From the NCBI GenBank assembly GCA_903893335.1, contig CAITLX010000548.1, positions 1-5,890 on the forward strand: a DNA stretch of 5,890 nucleotides. Direction: 5' to 3'. The notes under the pieces were generated by a model. That model saw only the letters and a list, made by a program, of their open reading frames with translations. It was not told where the DNA came from and made no database searches. The DNA is from an uncultured delta proteobacterium (GTDB lineage Bacteria > Myxococcota_A > Polyangia > Polyangiales > Polyangiaceae). A program made the position numbers and the translations under genes. This document shows, one piece after another, positions 1-5,823 of this stretch; the first letter of the stretch is position 1; each line of letters starts with the position of its first letter.

Positions 1-828
1 CAGCTCGCCGATCGGCAGGCGGTCGGGGGCGTCCTCCTGCACGACGCCTCCGGCGATCGGGTGGTGCCGGTCGATCGTGCGGATCTGGAACGACAGCTCG
101 TCGACGAGCTCGCGGATCTCGCGGCGCGACGCGCACAGCACGCCCGGCTTGCGGTGCGCGGCGAGGTAGTTCAGCTCGTTGCCGAGCTCCCAGGCGAGCA
201 CGCGCGGGTCGTCCGCGAAGCGCGTCGCGAGGTCGCGCGCGAGGTCGAACGCCGCCGCGCGGTTGCGGCTCCCCGCCATGAGCGGCAGCGACATCCAGTC
301 CTCGCAGCCGAACGCGCTCGGCAGCTCGGTCGGATCGAGCACGCCGGTGATGAGCGAGGGGATGACGTGCACGCCTGCGTCGGCCGCGTCCGCGAGCATG
401 GCGTCGAACGCCGCGAGGAACGCCTCGCGATCGCGGCGCCACAGCTCGATCGGCGCGAAGCGCGCGGTCGCGGGGTCGGCGAGGCCGGTGACGAACACGC
501 GCAGCATGCGCAGCCCCGCGGCCCCCGCTGCCTGCACCTTCGCCCGCCCGCCCGCTGCGTCGCCCACCGCGTAGAACTGGAGCAATTCGAACGCGTTGGC
601 CGACGCCACGGTGAACCGCACGCCGTCGATCGAGAGCCCGTCGGCGTCGGCGCGCGCGAAGCCGGGCGCAGGCTCGAGCGGCACGGCCGGGCGCGAGGTC
701 ATGCCGTCGAGGTCGGCGTCGTCGCGCATGGGCGCGCTGCACGCGGCGAGCGACGCGCCGAGCAGCACCAGGGCCGTCGCCGCGAGGGGCGCGCACCGGG
801 GCCGTCGGCGGTCGCGCGCGAGAGGCAT
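1..828 (-). CDS. GH5-like (cellulase/mannanase family) glycoside hydrolase lipoprotein, 3' end cut by window edge
   Basis: I read 276 codons without a stop, running off the left edge, so the C-terminus is missing. The N-terminus has basic residues, a hydrophobic stretch (about 15-29) and a lipobox L27-A28-A29-C30, indicating an exported lipoprotein. The mature part looks like the first strands of a GH5-type TIM barrel: an F-x-V-x-S-A-N-A-F start (about 72-80), L-R-M-L-R-V-F with the conserved barrel Arg near R110, a V-H-V-I-P-S-L strand (153-159), and W213-E-L-G-N-E218-L-N. In clan GH-A the N-E pair places E218 as the acid/base catalyst; the nucleophile Glu should lie outside the window. The family cleaves beta-linked polysaccharides such as mannan or cellulose, but the substrate cannot be named here. 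The motif reads N-E-L rather than the commoner N-E-P. The ATG at 828 is the only start that includes the full signal peptide; its ribosome site is weak. The gene follows the ligase stop by 84 bp on the same strand. Confidence 0.82.
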   Translation of the reverse strand, partial: MPLARDRRRPRCAPLAATALVLLGASLAACSAPMRDDADLDGMTSRPAVPLEPAPGFARADADGLSIDGVRFTVASANAFELLQFYAVGDAAGGRAKVQAAGAAGLRMLRVFVTGLADPATARFAPIELWRRDREAFLAAFDAMLADAADAGVHVIPSLITGVLDPTELPSAFGCEDWMSLPLMAGSRNRAAAFDLARDLATRFADDPRVLAWELGNELNYLAAHRKPGVLCASRREIRELVDELSFQIRTIDRHHPIAGGVVQEDAPDRLPIGEL

Positions 829-912
829 CGGCGTCTTCTAGGCGCTCTGCCCGACCAGCGGCAACCCCGGCGGAGACGGCGGGCTCACGCGAGCGCACCC
901 GCGCGCGACGCG

Positions 913-2553
913 CTAGCTCGCGTAGCGCGCGCGCAGCAGCTTCTTGTCGAGCTTGCCCACGCTCGTCCGCGGGAGCGCCTCGACGAAGATGACGCGCTCG
1001 GGCACCGCGTACCTCGAGATCACGCCCCGCGCGGCGTAGTCGCGCAGCTGCGCCTTGAGCTGCTCCTCGTCCACCTCGTGCCCGGCGCGGACGACGACCA
1101 CCGCCGCGGGGCGCTCCGTCCACTTGGGGTCGGGCACGCCGATGACCGCGACCTCGGCCACGCCGGGGTGCTTGAGGATGAGGTCCTCGATCTCCAGCGA
1201 CGAGACCCACTCGCCCCCCGTCTTGATGACGTCCTTCAGGCGGTCGGTGATCTTGAGGTACCCGTCGTCGTCGATCACGGCCATGTCGCCGGTGTGCAGC
1301 CACCCCCCCGCCCAGAGCGCGTCGGAGGCCTGCGGGTCCTTGAGGTAGCCCTGCGTCAGCCAGGGCGCGCGCACCACGATCTCGCCCGCGGACTTGCCGT
1401 CGTGGGGCACGTCGTTCATCGCGTCGTCGACGATGCGGATCTGCACCAGCGGGATGGGGCGCCCCGTCTTGGTGCGCACCTCCACCTGCCGCTCGATGGG
1501 CCACGCCTCCATGTGCGGCATGAGCTGCGCCAGGGTCAGCACCGGGCAGGTCTCCGACATTCCGTAGCCGGAGTAGAGGTCGATGCCGACGTCGAGCGCC
1601 TGGCGCGCGAGCGCCTGCGGGAGCGCGGCGCCGCCGATGATCACCTTCCAGCCCTGGAGGCTCACGCCCTTCGACCCGGCGCTGCCGAGCACCATCTGGA
1701 GAATGGTGGGTACGCAATGCGAGAAGGTCACCTTCTCGCGGTGCAGAAGCTCGAGCAGCGTGTCGGGGACGTAGCGGCCCGGATAGACCTGCTTCACGCC
1801 GAGCACGGTGGCCACATAGGGGATGCCCCACGCGTGGACGTGGAACATCGGCGTGATGGGCATGTAGACGTCGCCCTCGTTGAACCTCCCGTGGCCGGGC
1901 CCGGCGAGGGCGGCGCGGCTCGCCATCGTGTGCAGCACGAGCTGCCGGTGGCTGAAGTAGACGCCCTTGGGCAGCCCCGTGGTGCCGGTCGTGTAGAAGG
2001 TCGTCGCGCGCGCCTCCTCGTCGAGCTCGCCGAAGGTGTGCGCGGGGTCGGAGGCAGCGAGCAGGGCCTCGTACTCGGCGGCGAGGGGGAGCGACGTCTC
2101 GGGGGGCGCGGCACCGTCGTCGAGCAGCACGAGCCTCTTGCCGGGCTCGACCCGGTCCCAGATCTTCTCGAGCAGCGGCAGGAACTCGCCATTGACGAGG
2201 ATGACGTCGTCCTCGGCGTGGTTGATCGTGTAGAGGATCTGCTCGGGCGACAGGCGCACGTTCACGGTGTGCAGCACCGCGCCCATCATCGGCACCGCGA
2301 AGAAGCACTCGAGGTACCGGTGGCTGTCCCAGTCCATCACCGCGACCGTGTCGCCCGGCTCGACGCCGAGGCTGGCCAATCCCGACGCGAGCCGCCCGAC
2401 CCGCTCGGCGAGCTCGCGGTAGCGGTAGCGCTTGCGGTCCGCATAGACGATCTCCTGCTCGGGGGCGCGCGCCACGCCCTCCTCGAGCAGCCGCTTGATG
2501 AGCAGCGGGTAGGGGTACGCGGACCTGGCTCGCTCGGGGGCGACGTTCGGCAT
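913..2553 (-). CDS. Fatty-acid--CoA ligase (AMP-binding, AlkK-type acyl-CoA synthetase)
   Basis: A complete 546-residue member of the ANL adenylating superfamily, expected to activate a medium- or long-chain fatty acid with ATP and CoA through an acyl-AMP intermediate in the cytoplasm. The core motifs are in order: the Thr/Gly-rich phosphate loop T-T-G-T-T-G-L-P-K-G (188-197), the adenine/acyl-AMP motif G-Y-G-M-S-E-T (329-335), H-T-G-D (420-423), the hinge D-R-L-K-D (437-441), G-G-E-W-V-S-S-L-E-I-E after it, and the C-terminal P-R-T-S-V-G-K with catalytic Lys at 534. Length and the W-V-S-S-L-E and P-D-P-K-W-x-E-R-P signatures match the AlkK-like group better than FadD. Nothing is missing, so it should be active. 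The ATG at 2553 has a strong AGGAG eight bases upstream. It starts 30 bp after the nucleotidyltransferase stop, so the two may be co-transcribed. Chain-length specificity cannot be read from sequence. Confidence 0.95.
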   Translation of the reverse strand: MPNVAPERARSAYPYPLLIKRLLEEGVARAPEQEIVYADRKRYRYRELAERVGRLASGLASLGVEPGDTVAVMDWDSHRYLECFFAVPMMGAVLHTVNVRLSPEQILYTINHAEDDVILVNGEFLPLLEKIWDRVEPGKRLVLLDDGAAPPETSLPLAAEYEALLAASDPAHTFGELDEEARATTFYTTGTTGLPKGVYFSHRQLVLHTMASRAALAGPGHGRFNEGDVYMPITPMFHVHAWGIPYVATVLGVKQVYPGRYVPDTLLELLHREKVTFSHCVPTILQMVLGSAGSKGVSLQGWKVIIGGAALPQALARQALDVGIDLYSGYGMSETCPVLTLAQLMPHMEAWPIERQVEVRTKTGRPIPLVQIRIVDDAMNDVPHDGKSAGEIVVRAPWLTQGYLKDPQASDALWAGGWLHTGDMAVIDDDGYLKITDRLKDVIKTGGEWVSSLEIEDLILKHPGVAEVAVIGVPDPKWTERPAAVVVVRAGHEVDEEQLKAQLRDYAARGVISRYAVPERVIFVEALPRTSVGKLDKKLLRARYAS

Positions 2554-2561
2554 TGGGCTCT

Positions 2562-2566
2562 CTCCT
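2562..2566 (-). promoter_or_regulatory. Ribosome binding site of the acyl-CoA ligase
   Basis: Minus-strand AGGAG lies within a longer GAGGAGAGAG purine run (2558-2567), eight bases before the ATG at 2553. It is the strongest Shine-Dalgarno sequence of the minus-strand genes. It falls inside the 30-bp gap after the nucleotidyltransferase, so the ligase can be translated independently even if the two are co-transcribed. Confidence 0.7.
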
Positions 2567-2583
2567 CGGCTTGCGCGCGCGTG

Positions 2584-3228
2584 TCAGGGGCGCGCGATCG
2601 TACGCATCCGACGCGCGAGGTCCGACGCGTACGCGCGAAGGTCCGACGCGGCGACGCCGCCGGGCACCGGCTCCGCGATCGGGAACGTGTCGAGCAGCCA
2701 CGCGAGCACCGCCGGAGTGACCCCGCCGTCCTTCTGCGCCGCGGCGGCGAGGTGGACCTCGACCCGCAGCCCCGCGAGCTCGAGCGCGCGCACGTCCACC
2801 AGGTCGCGCAGCTCCTGCCGCCCGACGAGGGCGGAGAGCTTGTTGGCCATGACCTCGCCGAGCGAGTCCATGCGGACGCCGTCGACGAGCCGCTTCGGCT
2901 CGAGCTGCGGCGCTCGGTCGAGCGCGACATCGACCTTGATGGAGTGGTCGCGCGTCGCGATGACGTAGCGTCGGAAATCGGGAGACGCCTGCACGACGGT
3001 CACCTCGGCTTCGACGTCGGCGGCCGCTCCGCGGACGGCGGCGTCGCCGCGCGACATCTCGGCGGCGTCGGAGGTGAACAGGTCGAGGTCGTCGGTCGTG
3101 CGGTGCCGGAGGGTGAAGCCTGCGAGCACTGCGCCTCCCGTGAGGAAGAAGCCTGGCGCGCGCGCCTGGAACGCTCGGACGAAGGCGTCCTGCAGCGGCG
3201 TGAGGGCGCCGCTAGGCGAGGTAGCCAT
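2584..3228 (-). CDS. AbiEii/MNT-like nucleotidyltransferase, candidate toxin of a TA-like pair
   Basis: A 214-residue protein with the minimal nucleotidyltransferase fold of the AbiEii/AbiGii type. The active-site pattern is visible: F-F-L-T-G-G (27-32) starts the fold, R-T-T-D-D-L-D-L-F (43-51) supplies metal-binding D47 and D49, and K-V-D-V-A-L (98-103) supplies the third acidic residue, D100. The segment A-N-K-L-S-A-L and R-Q-E-L-R-D-L-V-D-V (about 128-146) matches the family's K...R...(K/R)D..D helical signature. Such enzymes transfer nucleotides to RNA or protein targets; AbiEii is the toxin of a type IV toxin-antitoxin and phage-abortive system. The target here is unknown. The ATG at 3228 lies inside the end of the upstream small gene (17-bp overlap) and has only a weak ribosome site, which suggests translational coupling. 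The partner is not the usual AbiEi winged-helix protein, so a housekeeping or resistance-type nucleotidyltransferase role remains possible. Confidence 0.85.
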   Translation of the reverse strand: MATSPSGALTPLQDAFVRAFQARAPGFFLTGGAVLAGFTLRHRTTDDLDLFTSDAAEMSRGDAAVRGAAADVEAEVTVVQASPDFRRYVIATRDHSIKVDVALDRAPQLEPKRLVDGVRMDSLGEVMANKLSALVGRQELRDLVDVRALELAGLRVEVHLAAAAQKDGGVTPAVLAWLLDTFPIAEPVPGGVAASDLRAYASDLARRMRTIARP

Positions 3229-3508
3229 CGCTGCGCCAGGCCTCGAGGAGATAATCCCAGAACGCGCGCCGCCGGCCGAGCAACGGGCGCAGATCGGCGT
3301 AGCGTTCGGCCACCTCGGCTGGCGTCACGAACCGCCAGACGTCCGGATCGCGCGCCTCGCGCATGATCATGCCGACCAGCCGCGCCCAGTCGCCGCCGCG
3401 AGCCGCCACGAGCCGTGCGCGCAATTGCCCGACGGTGGTGTCCTCGCTCCAGAGGAAATAGGGCCGCACGTCGTCGGACGACAGGTCCACCGCGAGCGGG
3501 CGCGCCAT
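3212..3508 (-). CDS. Small protein of unknown function overlapping the nucleotidyltransferase (candidate antitoxin or partner)
   Basis: A 98-residue protein that I do not recognise by family name. It is rich in Arg, Trp and acidic residues, with two blocks likely to be helical: W-A-R-L-V-G-M-I-M-R-E-A-R (41-53), then D-V-W-R-F-V-T-P-A-E-V (56-66) leading to L-G-R-R-R-A-F-W-D-Y-L-L (77-88). There is no signal peptide, membrane segment or zinc motif, and it contains no His, so it is not a HEPN partner with an R-x4-6-H motif. Its last 17 bp overlap the start of the nucleotidyltransferase; the two almost certainly form one unit. Position and size suit an antitoxin, but that is inferred from context. 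I chose the ATG at 3508. The frame stays open to a TTG at 3544, but those extra 12 residues have no ribosome site and include unlikely coding sequence. No good Shine-Dalgarno precedes the ATG either. Confidence 0.72.
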   Translation of the reverse strand: MARPLAVDLSSDDVRPYFLWSEDTTVGQLRARLVAARGGDWARLVGMIMREARDPDVWRFVTPAEVAERYADLRPLLGRRRAFWDYLLEAWRSDGYLA

Positions 3509-3656
3509 GCGTCGAACGTGGCACCCGACCGCGTCGCCGGTCAAGCGAGCGCGCCCCGCTCACCCCTCGCGGACGCTGAGCACCGCCCTGCCGAGGCCGC
3601 GACGCCCGCCGCCCCGACGCGACGCCGTGGCCATGCCCCCGTGCTAGGGACGTCCC
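3509..3656. promoter_or_regulatory. Divergent intergenic region, presumed to hold two outward promoters
   Basis: These 148 bp separate the minus-strand small gene from the plus-strand thioesterase and are the only place either unit can obtain its own promoter. The sequence is extremely GC-rich. I found no convincing -35/-10 pair on either strand: the best minus-strand candidate is TTGACC at 3539-3544 with a very poor -10 (CACGTT, 3515-3520). No clear operator palindrome or terminator hairpin is visible. Confidence 0.35.
3646..3650 (+). promoter_or_regulatory. Ribosome binding site of the thioesterase
   Basis: AGGGA lies six bases before the ATG at 3657. It supports that start over any internal one and leaves the whole N-terminal hotdog half in the protein. 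Confidence 0.55.
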
Positions 3657-4436
3657 ATGCCTGCGGCCTATTACGAGGATCTCGGCGAGGGGCGCTTCGC
3701 GCCGACCGGCGCCGCCGTCGGCCCCTGGGACGCCCGCTTCTGCCACGGCAGCCCCCCCGCGGCGCTGCTCGTGCACGCGATCGAGCGGGCGTTCCCGCGC
3801 CCCGACGCGCGGCTCGCCCGCGTCGCGTTCGACTTCCTCGGCCCGGTGCCGGTGGCGCCTTGCGCGATCCGCGCCGAGGTCGTGAGGCCCGGCGAGCGCA
3901 TCGAGCTCGCGCGCGCCGAGCTGGCCGTCGGCGGACGCGTCGCGATGCAGGCGACGGCGTGGCGCATCGCCGCCTCGCCCGGGCGCGCGCCCGAGGTGCG
4001 CGATCTCCGGCCCGCGCCGACGCTGCCCGGGCCGCAGCCGCGCCCCACCTTCGGCGACGTCGCGTCGTTCGGCTACGGCGAGTCGCTCGAGCTGCGCTTC
4101 GTCGAGGGGGCGTTCGAGACGCTCGGCCCCGCGACCGTCTTCGCCCGCCCGCGCCTGCCGCTGCTCGCAGGCGTCGCGCTCTCGCCGCTCGCGCGGCTGC
4201 TCTTGCTCGTCGACTCTGCGAACGGCGTGAGCGCGGTGCTGCCGCCGTCGCGCTTCACCTTCGTGCCGGTCGAGCTCACCGTGAGCCTGCATCGCCTCCC
4301 GCGCACCGAGTGGGTCGGCATGCGCGCCGAGACCGTGGTCGACTCCGGCGGCGTCGGGCAGACGCGCGCCGACCTCTTCGACGAGGAGGGCTACGTGGGC
4401 ACGGCGTCGCAATCGCTCTTCGTCGCGCCGCGCTGA
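3657..4436 (+). CDS. Acyl-CoA thioesterase-like protein, TesB-type double hotdog
   Basis: A 259-residue protein with the layout of TesB-like thioesterases, two hotdog domains in one chain. The first half shows G-P-W-D-A-R-F-C-H-G-S-P-P-A-A-L-L (22-38) and R-V-A-F-D-F-L-G-P-V-P (55-65), which are typical helix and strand signatures of the 4HBT-like family. The second half has D186-S-A-N-G, then F-V-P-V-E-L-T208, and ends with Y-V-G-T-A-S-Q252-S-L-F-V. D186, T208 and Q252 sit where TesB has its Asp-Thr/Ser-Gln catalytic triad, by my alignment from memory. The expected reaction is hydrolysis of acyl-CoA to free fatty acid and CoA in the cytoplasm. It has no export signal. It is transcribed away from the minus-strand block, and its stop is 31 bp before the Tsi6-like gene. 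Length and motifs are intact; substrate chain length is unknown. Confidence 0.88.
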   Translation: MPAAYYEDLGEGRFAPTGAAVGPWDARFCHGSPPAALLVHAIERAFPRPDARLARVAFDFLGPVPVAPCAIRAEVVRPGERIELARAELAVGGRVAMQATAWRIAASPGRAPEVRDLRPAPTLPGPQPRPTFGDVASFGYGESLELRFVEGAFETLGPATVFARPRLPLLAGVALSPLARLLLLVDSANGVSAVLPPSRFTFVPVELTVSLHRLPRTEWVGMRAETVVDSGGVGQTRADLFDEEGYVGTASQSLFVAPR

Positions 4437-4467
4437 CGCCCATCGCCGCTCCACCCCAATACCGCCC

Positions 4468-4782
4468 ATGGCCTTCCCCCCCTCGATCCGCACGTTCGCC
4501 GCATTCGCCCCGCGCCTCGACGCCGCGCGCACGCGCGTCGACGAGCTGCTCCGGAGCATGCCCGGCGACGCCACGCTGGAGAACGTGCGCGCGCAGCTCG
4601 CGTTCGCGCACGGCGAGACGCGCGGAGGCGCCCGCCCGAGCGAAGCCGCGCTCGCGCGCCTCAACTTCGGCATGGTAGCCGCGCGCGAGCTCTCGGACCT
4701 CGACGAGGCGCTGACCCGCGAGCTGGCCGCGCTCCAGGCGTTCCTCGACGCCTGGCCCGCCGACGCGAAGTCGTCGGGGTGA
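4468..4782 (+). CDS. Tsi6-like immunity protein (small helical protein)
   Basis: A 104-residue, probably all-helical protein without signal peptide or membrane segment. Compared from memory with Pseudomonas aeruginosa Tsi6, the immunity protein against the T6SS NAD(P)+ glycohydrolase effector Tse6, it aligns without gaps over about 65 residues. Shared positions include P32-G33, Q43-L44, R64-L65 followed by G68, A71 or A72, then R73-E74 (Lys-Glu in Tsi6), D79, L82 and L86. This is a motif-level comparison, not a search result. If correct, it would bind and block a Tse6-type toxin in the cytoplasm. No effector is in the window, so it would be an orphan immunity gene. The ATG at 4468 has no clear ribosome site; being 31 bp after the thioesterase, it may be read from the same transcript. 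From codon 72 onward, and past the stop, the DNA is duplicated downstream (4679-4798 versus 5729-5848). Codon use is typical of the window: 1 of the first 50 codons ends in A or T. Confidence 0.68.
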   Translation: MAFPPSIRTFAAFAPRLDAARTRVDELLRSMPGDATLENVRAQLAFAHGETRGGARPSEAALARLNFGMVAARELSDLDEALTRELAALQAFLDAWPADAKSSG

Positions 4783-4798
4783 GGGCTGGGGGGCGCAC
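4679..4798 (+). repeat. Direct repeat, copy 1 (3' end of the Tsi6-like gene)
   Basis: This 120-bp segment matches 5729-5848 at 114 positions without gaps, at a constant offset of 1050 bp. It covers codons 72-104 of the Tsi6-like gene, its TGA, and 16 bp of non-coding sequence after the stop. Similarity stops abruptly on both sides. Mismatches are at 4725, 4728, 4769, 4772, 4774 and 4777. Identity through the non-coding tail argues for DNA duplication, not for two separate genes conserved as protein. Confidence 0.95.
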
Positions 4799-4860
4799 CG
4801 AGGTAGGCGCGCGAGACTACGTCTCCTTGTCCGACTTGGCGATCGTAGCTTGAGGGGGTC

Positions 4861-4865
4861 AGGAG
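4861..4865 (+). promoter_or_regulatory. Ribosome binding site deciding the HEAT gene start
   Basis: AGGAG stands five bases before the ATG at 4871. This favours that ATG over the in-frame TTG at 4850, which has no ribosome site, and over the GTG at 4865, which overlaps the motif. I saw no well-spaced promoter in the 88-bp gap before the gene; TTGTCC (4827-4832) and TAGCTT (4846-4851) are only 13 bp apart. Confidence 0.65.
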
Positions 4866-4870
4866 TGCAG

Positions 4871-5710
4871 ATGACGAGTAGCCAGGGTCGAATCGCGCGG
4901 GCTGTCACTCGGGAGATCGAAGCTGGACTCCAGTCCGAGGATCCGGACGACTTCGAGTTGGCATCGGACAAGCTCGAAACCTACTCGCCGAGAGTTCGCG
5001 TCGGACTGCGCCTCGCTCGGATTCTCGGCACAGTCATGCTGTCCGCTCGGAATTCCTGGTTTCGAGAGCGCGCCGCGATAGCGATGAGCGCTGTCGCGAC
5101 GTATCCCTGCGTCCGGTACTTGCTCGATGCGTTGAAGGCCGACGATGCCCGCGTGCGATCGCACGCAACGGAAGGTTTGGCTCGCATTCGCGCGGCGACT
5201 GCGATCCCAGCGTTGCGTCGCGCCCTGCGCGATTGTGACGACGAGGTGCGTCATTCGGCCGTGCACGCTCTCGCGGCTACGCCGGGCGGCCTCACAAGGA
5301 CCGCTCTTCGCGGGGCTCTGCGTGACTCCTCGGAACACGTCCGGCTCGCTGGCGTGTGGGCCGTCCGGCCCCTCGCGCGTGCCCACGTCCTCCCCGATGG
5401 AGTCGCCCGTTCGATGTTGACGGCCCTCGCCCGCGCAGATTCGAGCGACTTGGTTCGCGTCACATCGACGATCGAGCTGCTCGACGCGAACGCGGTGGGG
5501 AGTGACCCCGTGATGCTGTGCGCTTTTCTCGGGTCGCAGCATCCCTTCGTGCGTCAGCGGGCACGCGGCTGGCTCGTCCGGCACGTCAGGCCAGACTTGG
5601 CGCCCCGCGTGCTCGAGCACCTGGCGACGCGAAGAGGCGACACTCTTCCCACGAGCGAAGCCAGGCAGGTCGTGAGGGCGTTCCGTCGGGCTGCCTGCGA
5701 GCGATGGTAG
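4871..5710 (+). CDS. HEAT-repeat protein, foreign codon usage, candidate immunity protein
   Basis: A 279-residue cytoplasmic-type protein built from helical HEAT repeats. At least five units can be seen, around residues 82-107, 112-137, 141-168, 182-205 and 213-238. Each has a first helix, a D/S-rich turn, then the H/R-V-R-x-x-A type second helix, for example D-D-A-R-V-R-S-H-A and D-D-E-V-R-H-S-A. The first 80 residues are also helical but have weaker repeats. HEAT solenoids bind proteins; no catalytic motif is present. HEAT-repeat proteins are known among immunity proteins of polymorphic toxin systems, and the position directly after a Tsi6-like gene, inside repeats of that gene, makes this role attractive but unproven. 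Codon use differs from its neighbours: 15 of the first 50 codons end in A or T against 1 of 50 in the Tsi6-like gene, which points to transfer. The stop overlaps the possible ATG of the downstream remnant. Confidence 0.8.
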   Translation: MTSSQGRIARAVTREIEAGLQSEDPDDFELASDKLETYSPRVRVGLRLARILGTVMLSARNSWFRERAAIAMSAVATYPCVRYLLDALKADDARVRSHATEGLARIRAATAIPALRRALRDCDDEVRHSAVHALAATPGGLTRTALRGALRDSSEHVRLAGVWAVRPLARAHVLPDGVARSMLTALARADSSDLVRVTSTIELLDANAVGSDPVMLCAFLGSQHPFVRQRARGWLVRHVRPDLAPRVLEHLATRRGDTLPTSEARQVVRAFRRAACERW

Positions 5711-5823
5711 GTTCGGTGGAATCCAGTACCGCGCGCGAGCTCTCGGACCTCGACGAGGCGCTGACCCGCGAGCTCGCAGCGCTCCAGGCGTTCCTCGACG
5801 CCTGGCCCGCCGACGCGAGGTAG
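5704..5823 (+). pseudogene. Truncated 3' remnant of a Tsi6-like gene
   Basis: An open frame of 39 codons starts at an ATG overlapping the HEAT stop (ATGGTAG). After nine unrelated codons (5704-5730) it continues in the frame of repeat copy 2 and encodes the same C-terminal residues as the Tsi6-like protein (its residues 72-100, identical; then Arg for Lys) before an earlier TAG. The first two thirds of the immunity domain, including the P-G and Q-L positions, are absent, so it cannot be a full Tsi6-like protein. I read it as the displaced 3' end of an older copy. Translation of a short peptide by coupling to the HEAT gene is possible but not supported by a clear ribosome site. Confidence 0.6.

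Larger units (their letters stand above)
4799..5728. other. Repeat-flanked segment carrying the HEAT gene, candidate inserted cassette
   Basis: These 930 bp lie between the two 120-bp direct repeats and contain a single gene of lower GC at third positions than everything around it. The unit length, one repeat plus the segment, is 1050 bp. No transposase, integrase or terminal inverted repeats are present, so it is not a recognisable insertion sequence. The arrangement fits integration of a circular or donor DNA carrying the 3' end of the target gene, or homologous recombination between related immunity loci. The extent and direction of the event are inferred. Confidence 0.5.

Noticed and set aside
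909..929. Inverted repeat with 7-bp arms (909-915 and 923-929) and 7-base loop at the ligase stop codon
   Set aside because: There is no T-tract on either strand, and short GC palindromes are common by chance here, so it is not called a terminator.
61..3366. A plus-strand open frame of 1101 codons running antisense to the ligase and nucleotidyltransferase genes
   Set aside because: Its translation is low-complexity, rich in Arg, His, Ala and Glu, with no domain. It is the expected mirror of minus-strand genes with G/C at third positions, and it crosses three well-supported genes.
3515..3544. TTGACC and CACGTT on the minus strand, spaced 18 bp, just before the small gene's ATG
   Set aside because: The -10 matches consensus at only two positions, and the implied transcript would start at about the ATG; too weak to call a promoter.
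3000..4678. Long open frames on both strands across the thioesterase region (534 and 557 codons)
   Set aside because: Both are Arg/Ala-rich low-complexity translations without recognisable motifs and overlap the thioesterase and nucleotidyltransferase, which have clear family signatures.
4799..5728. Possible insertion sequence between the direct repeats
   Set aside because: No transposase and no terminal inverted repeats; the 120-bp repeats are far longer than a target-site duplication and consist of gene sequence.
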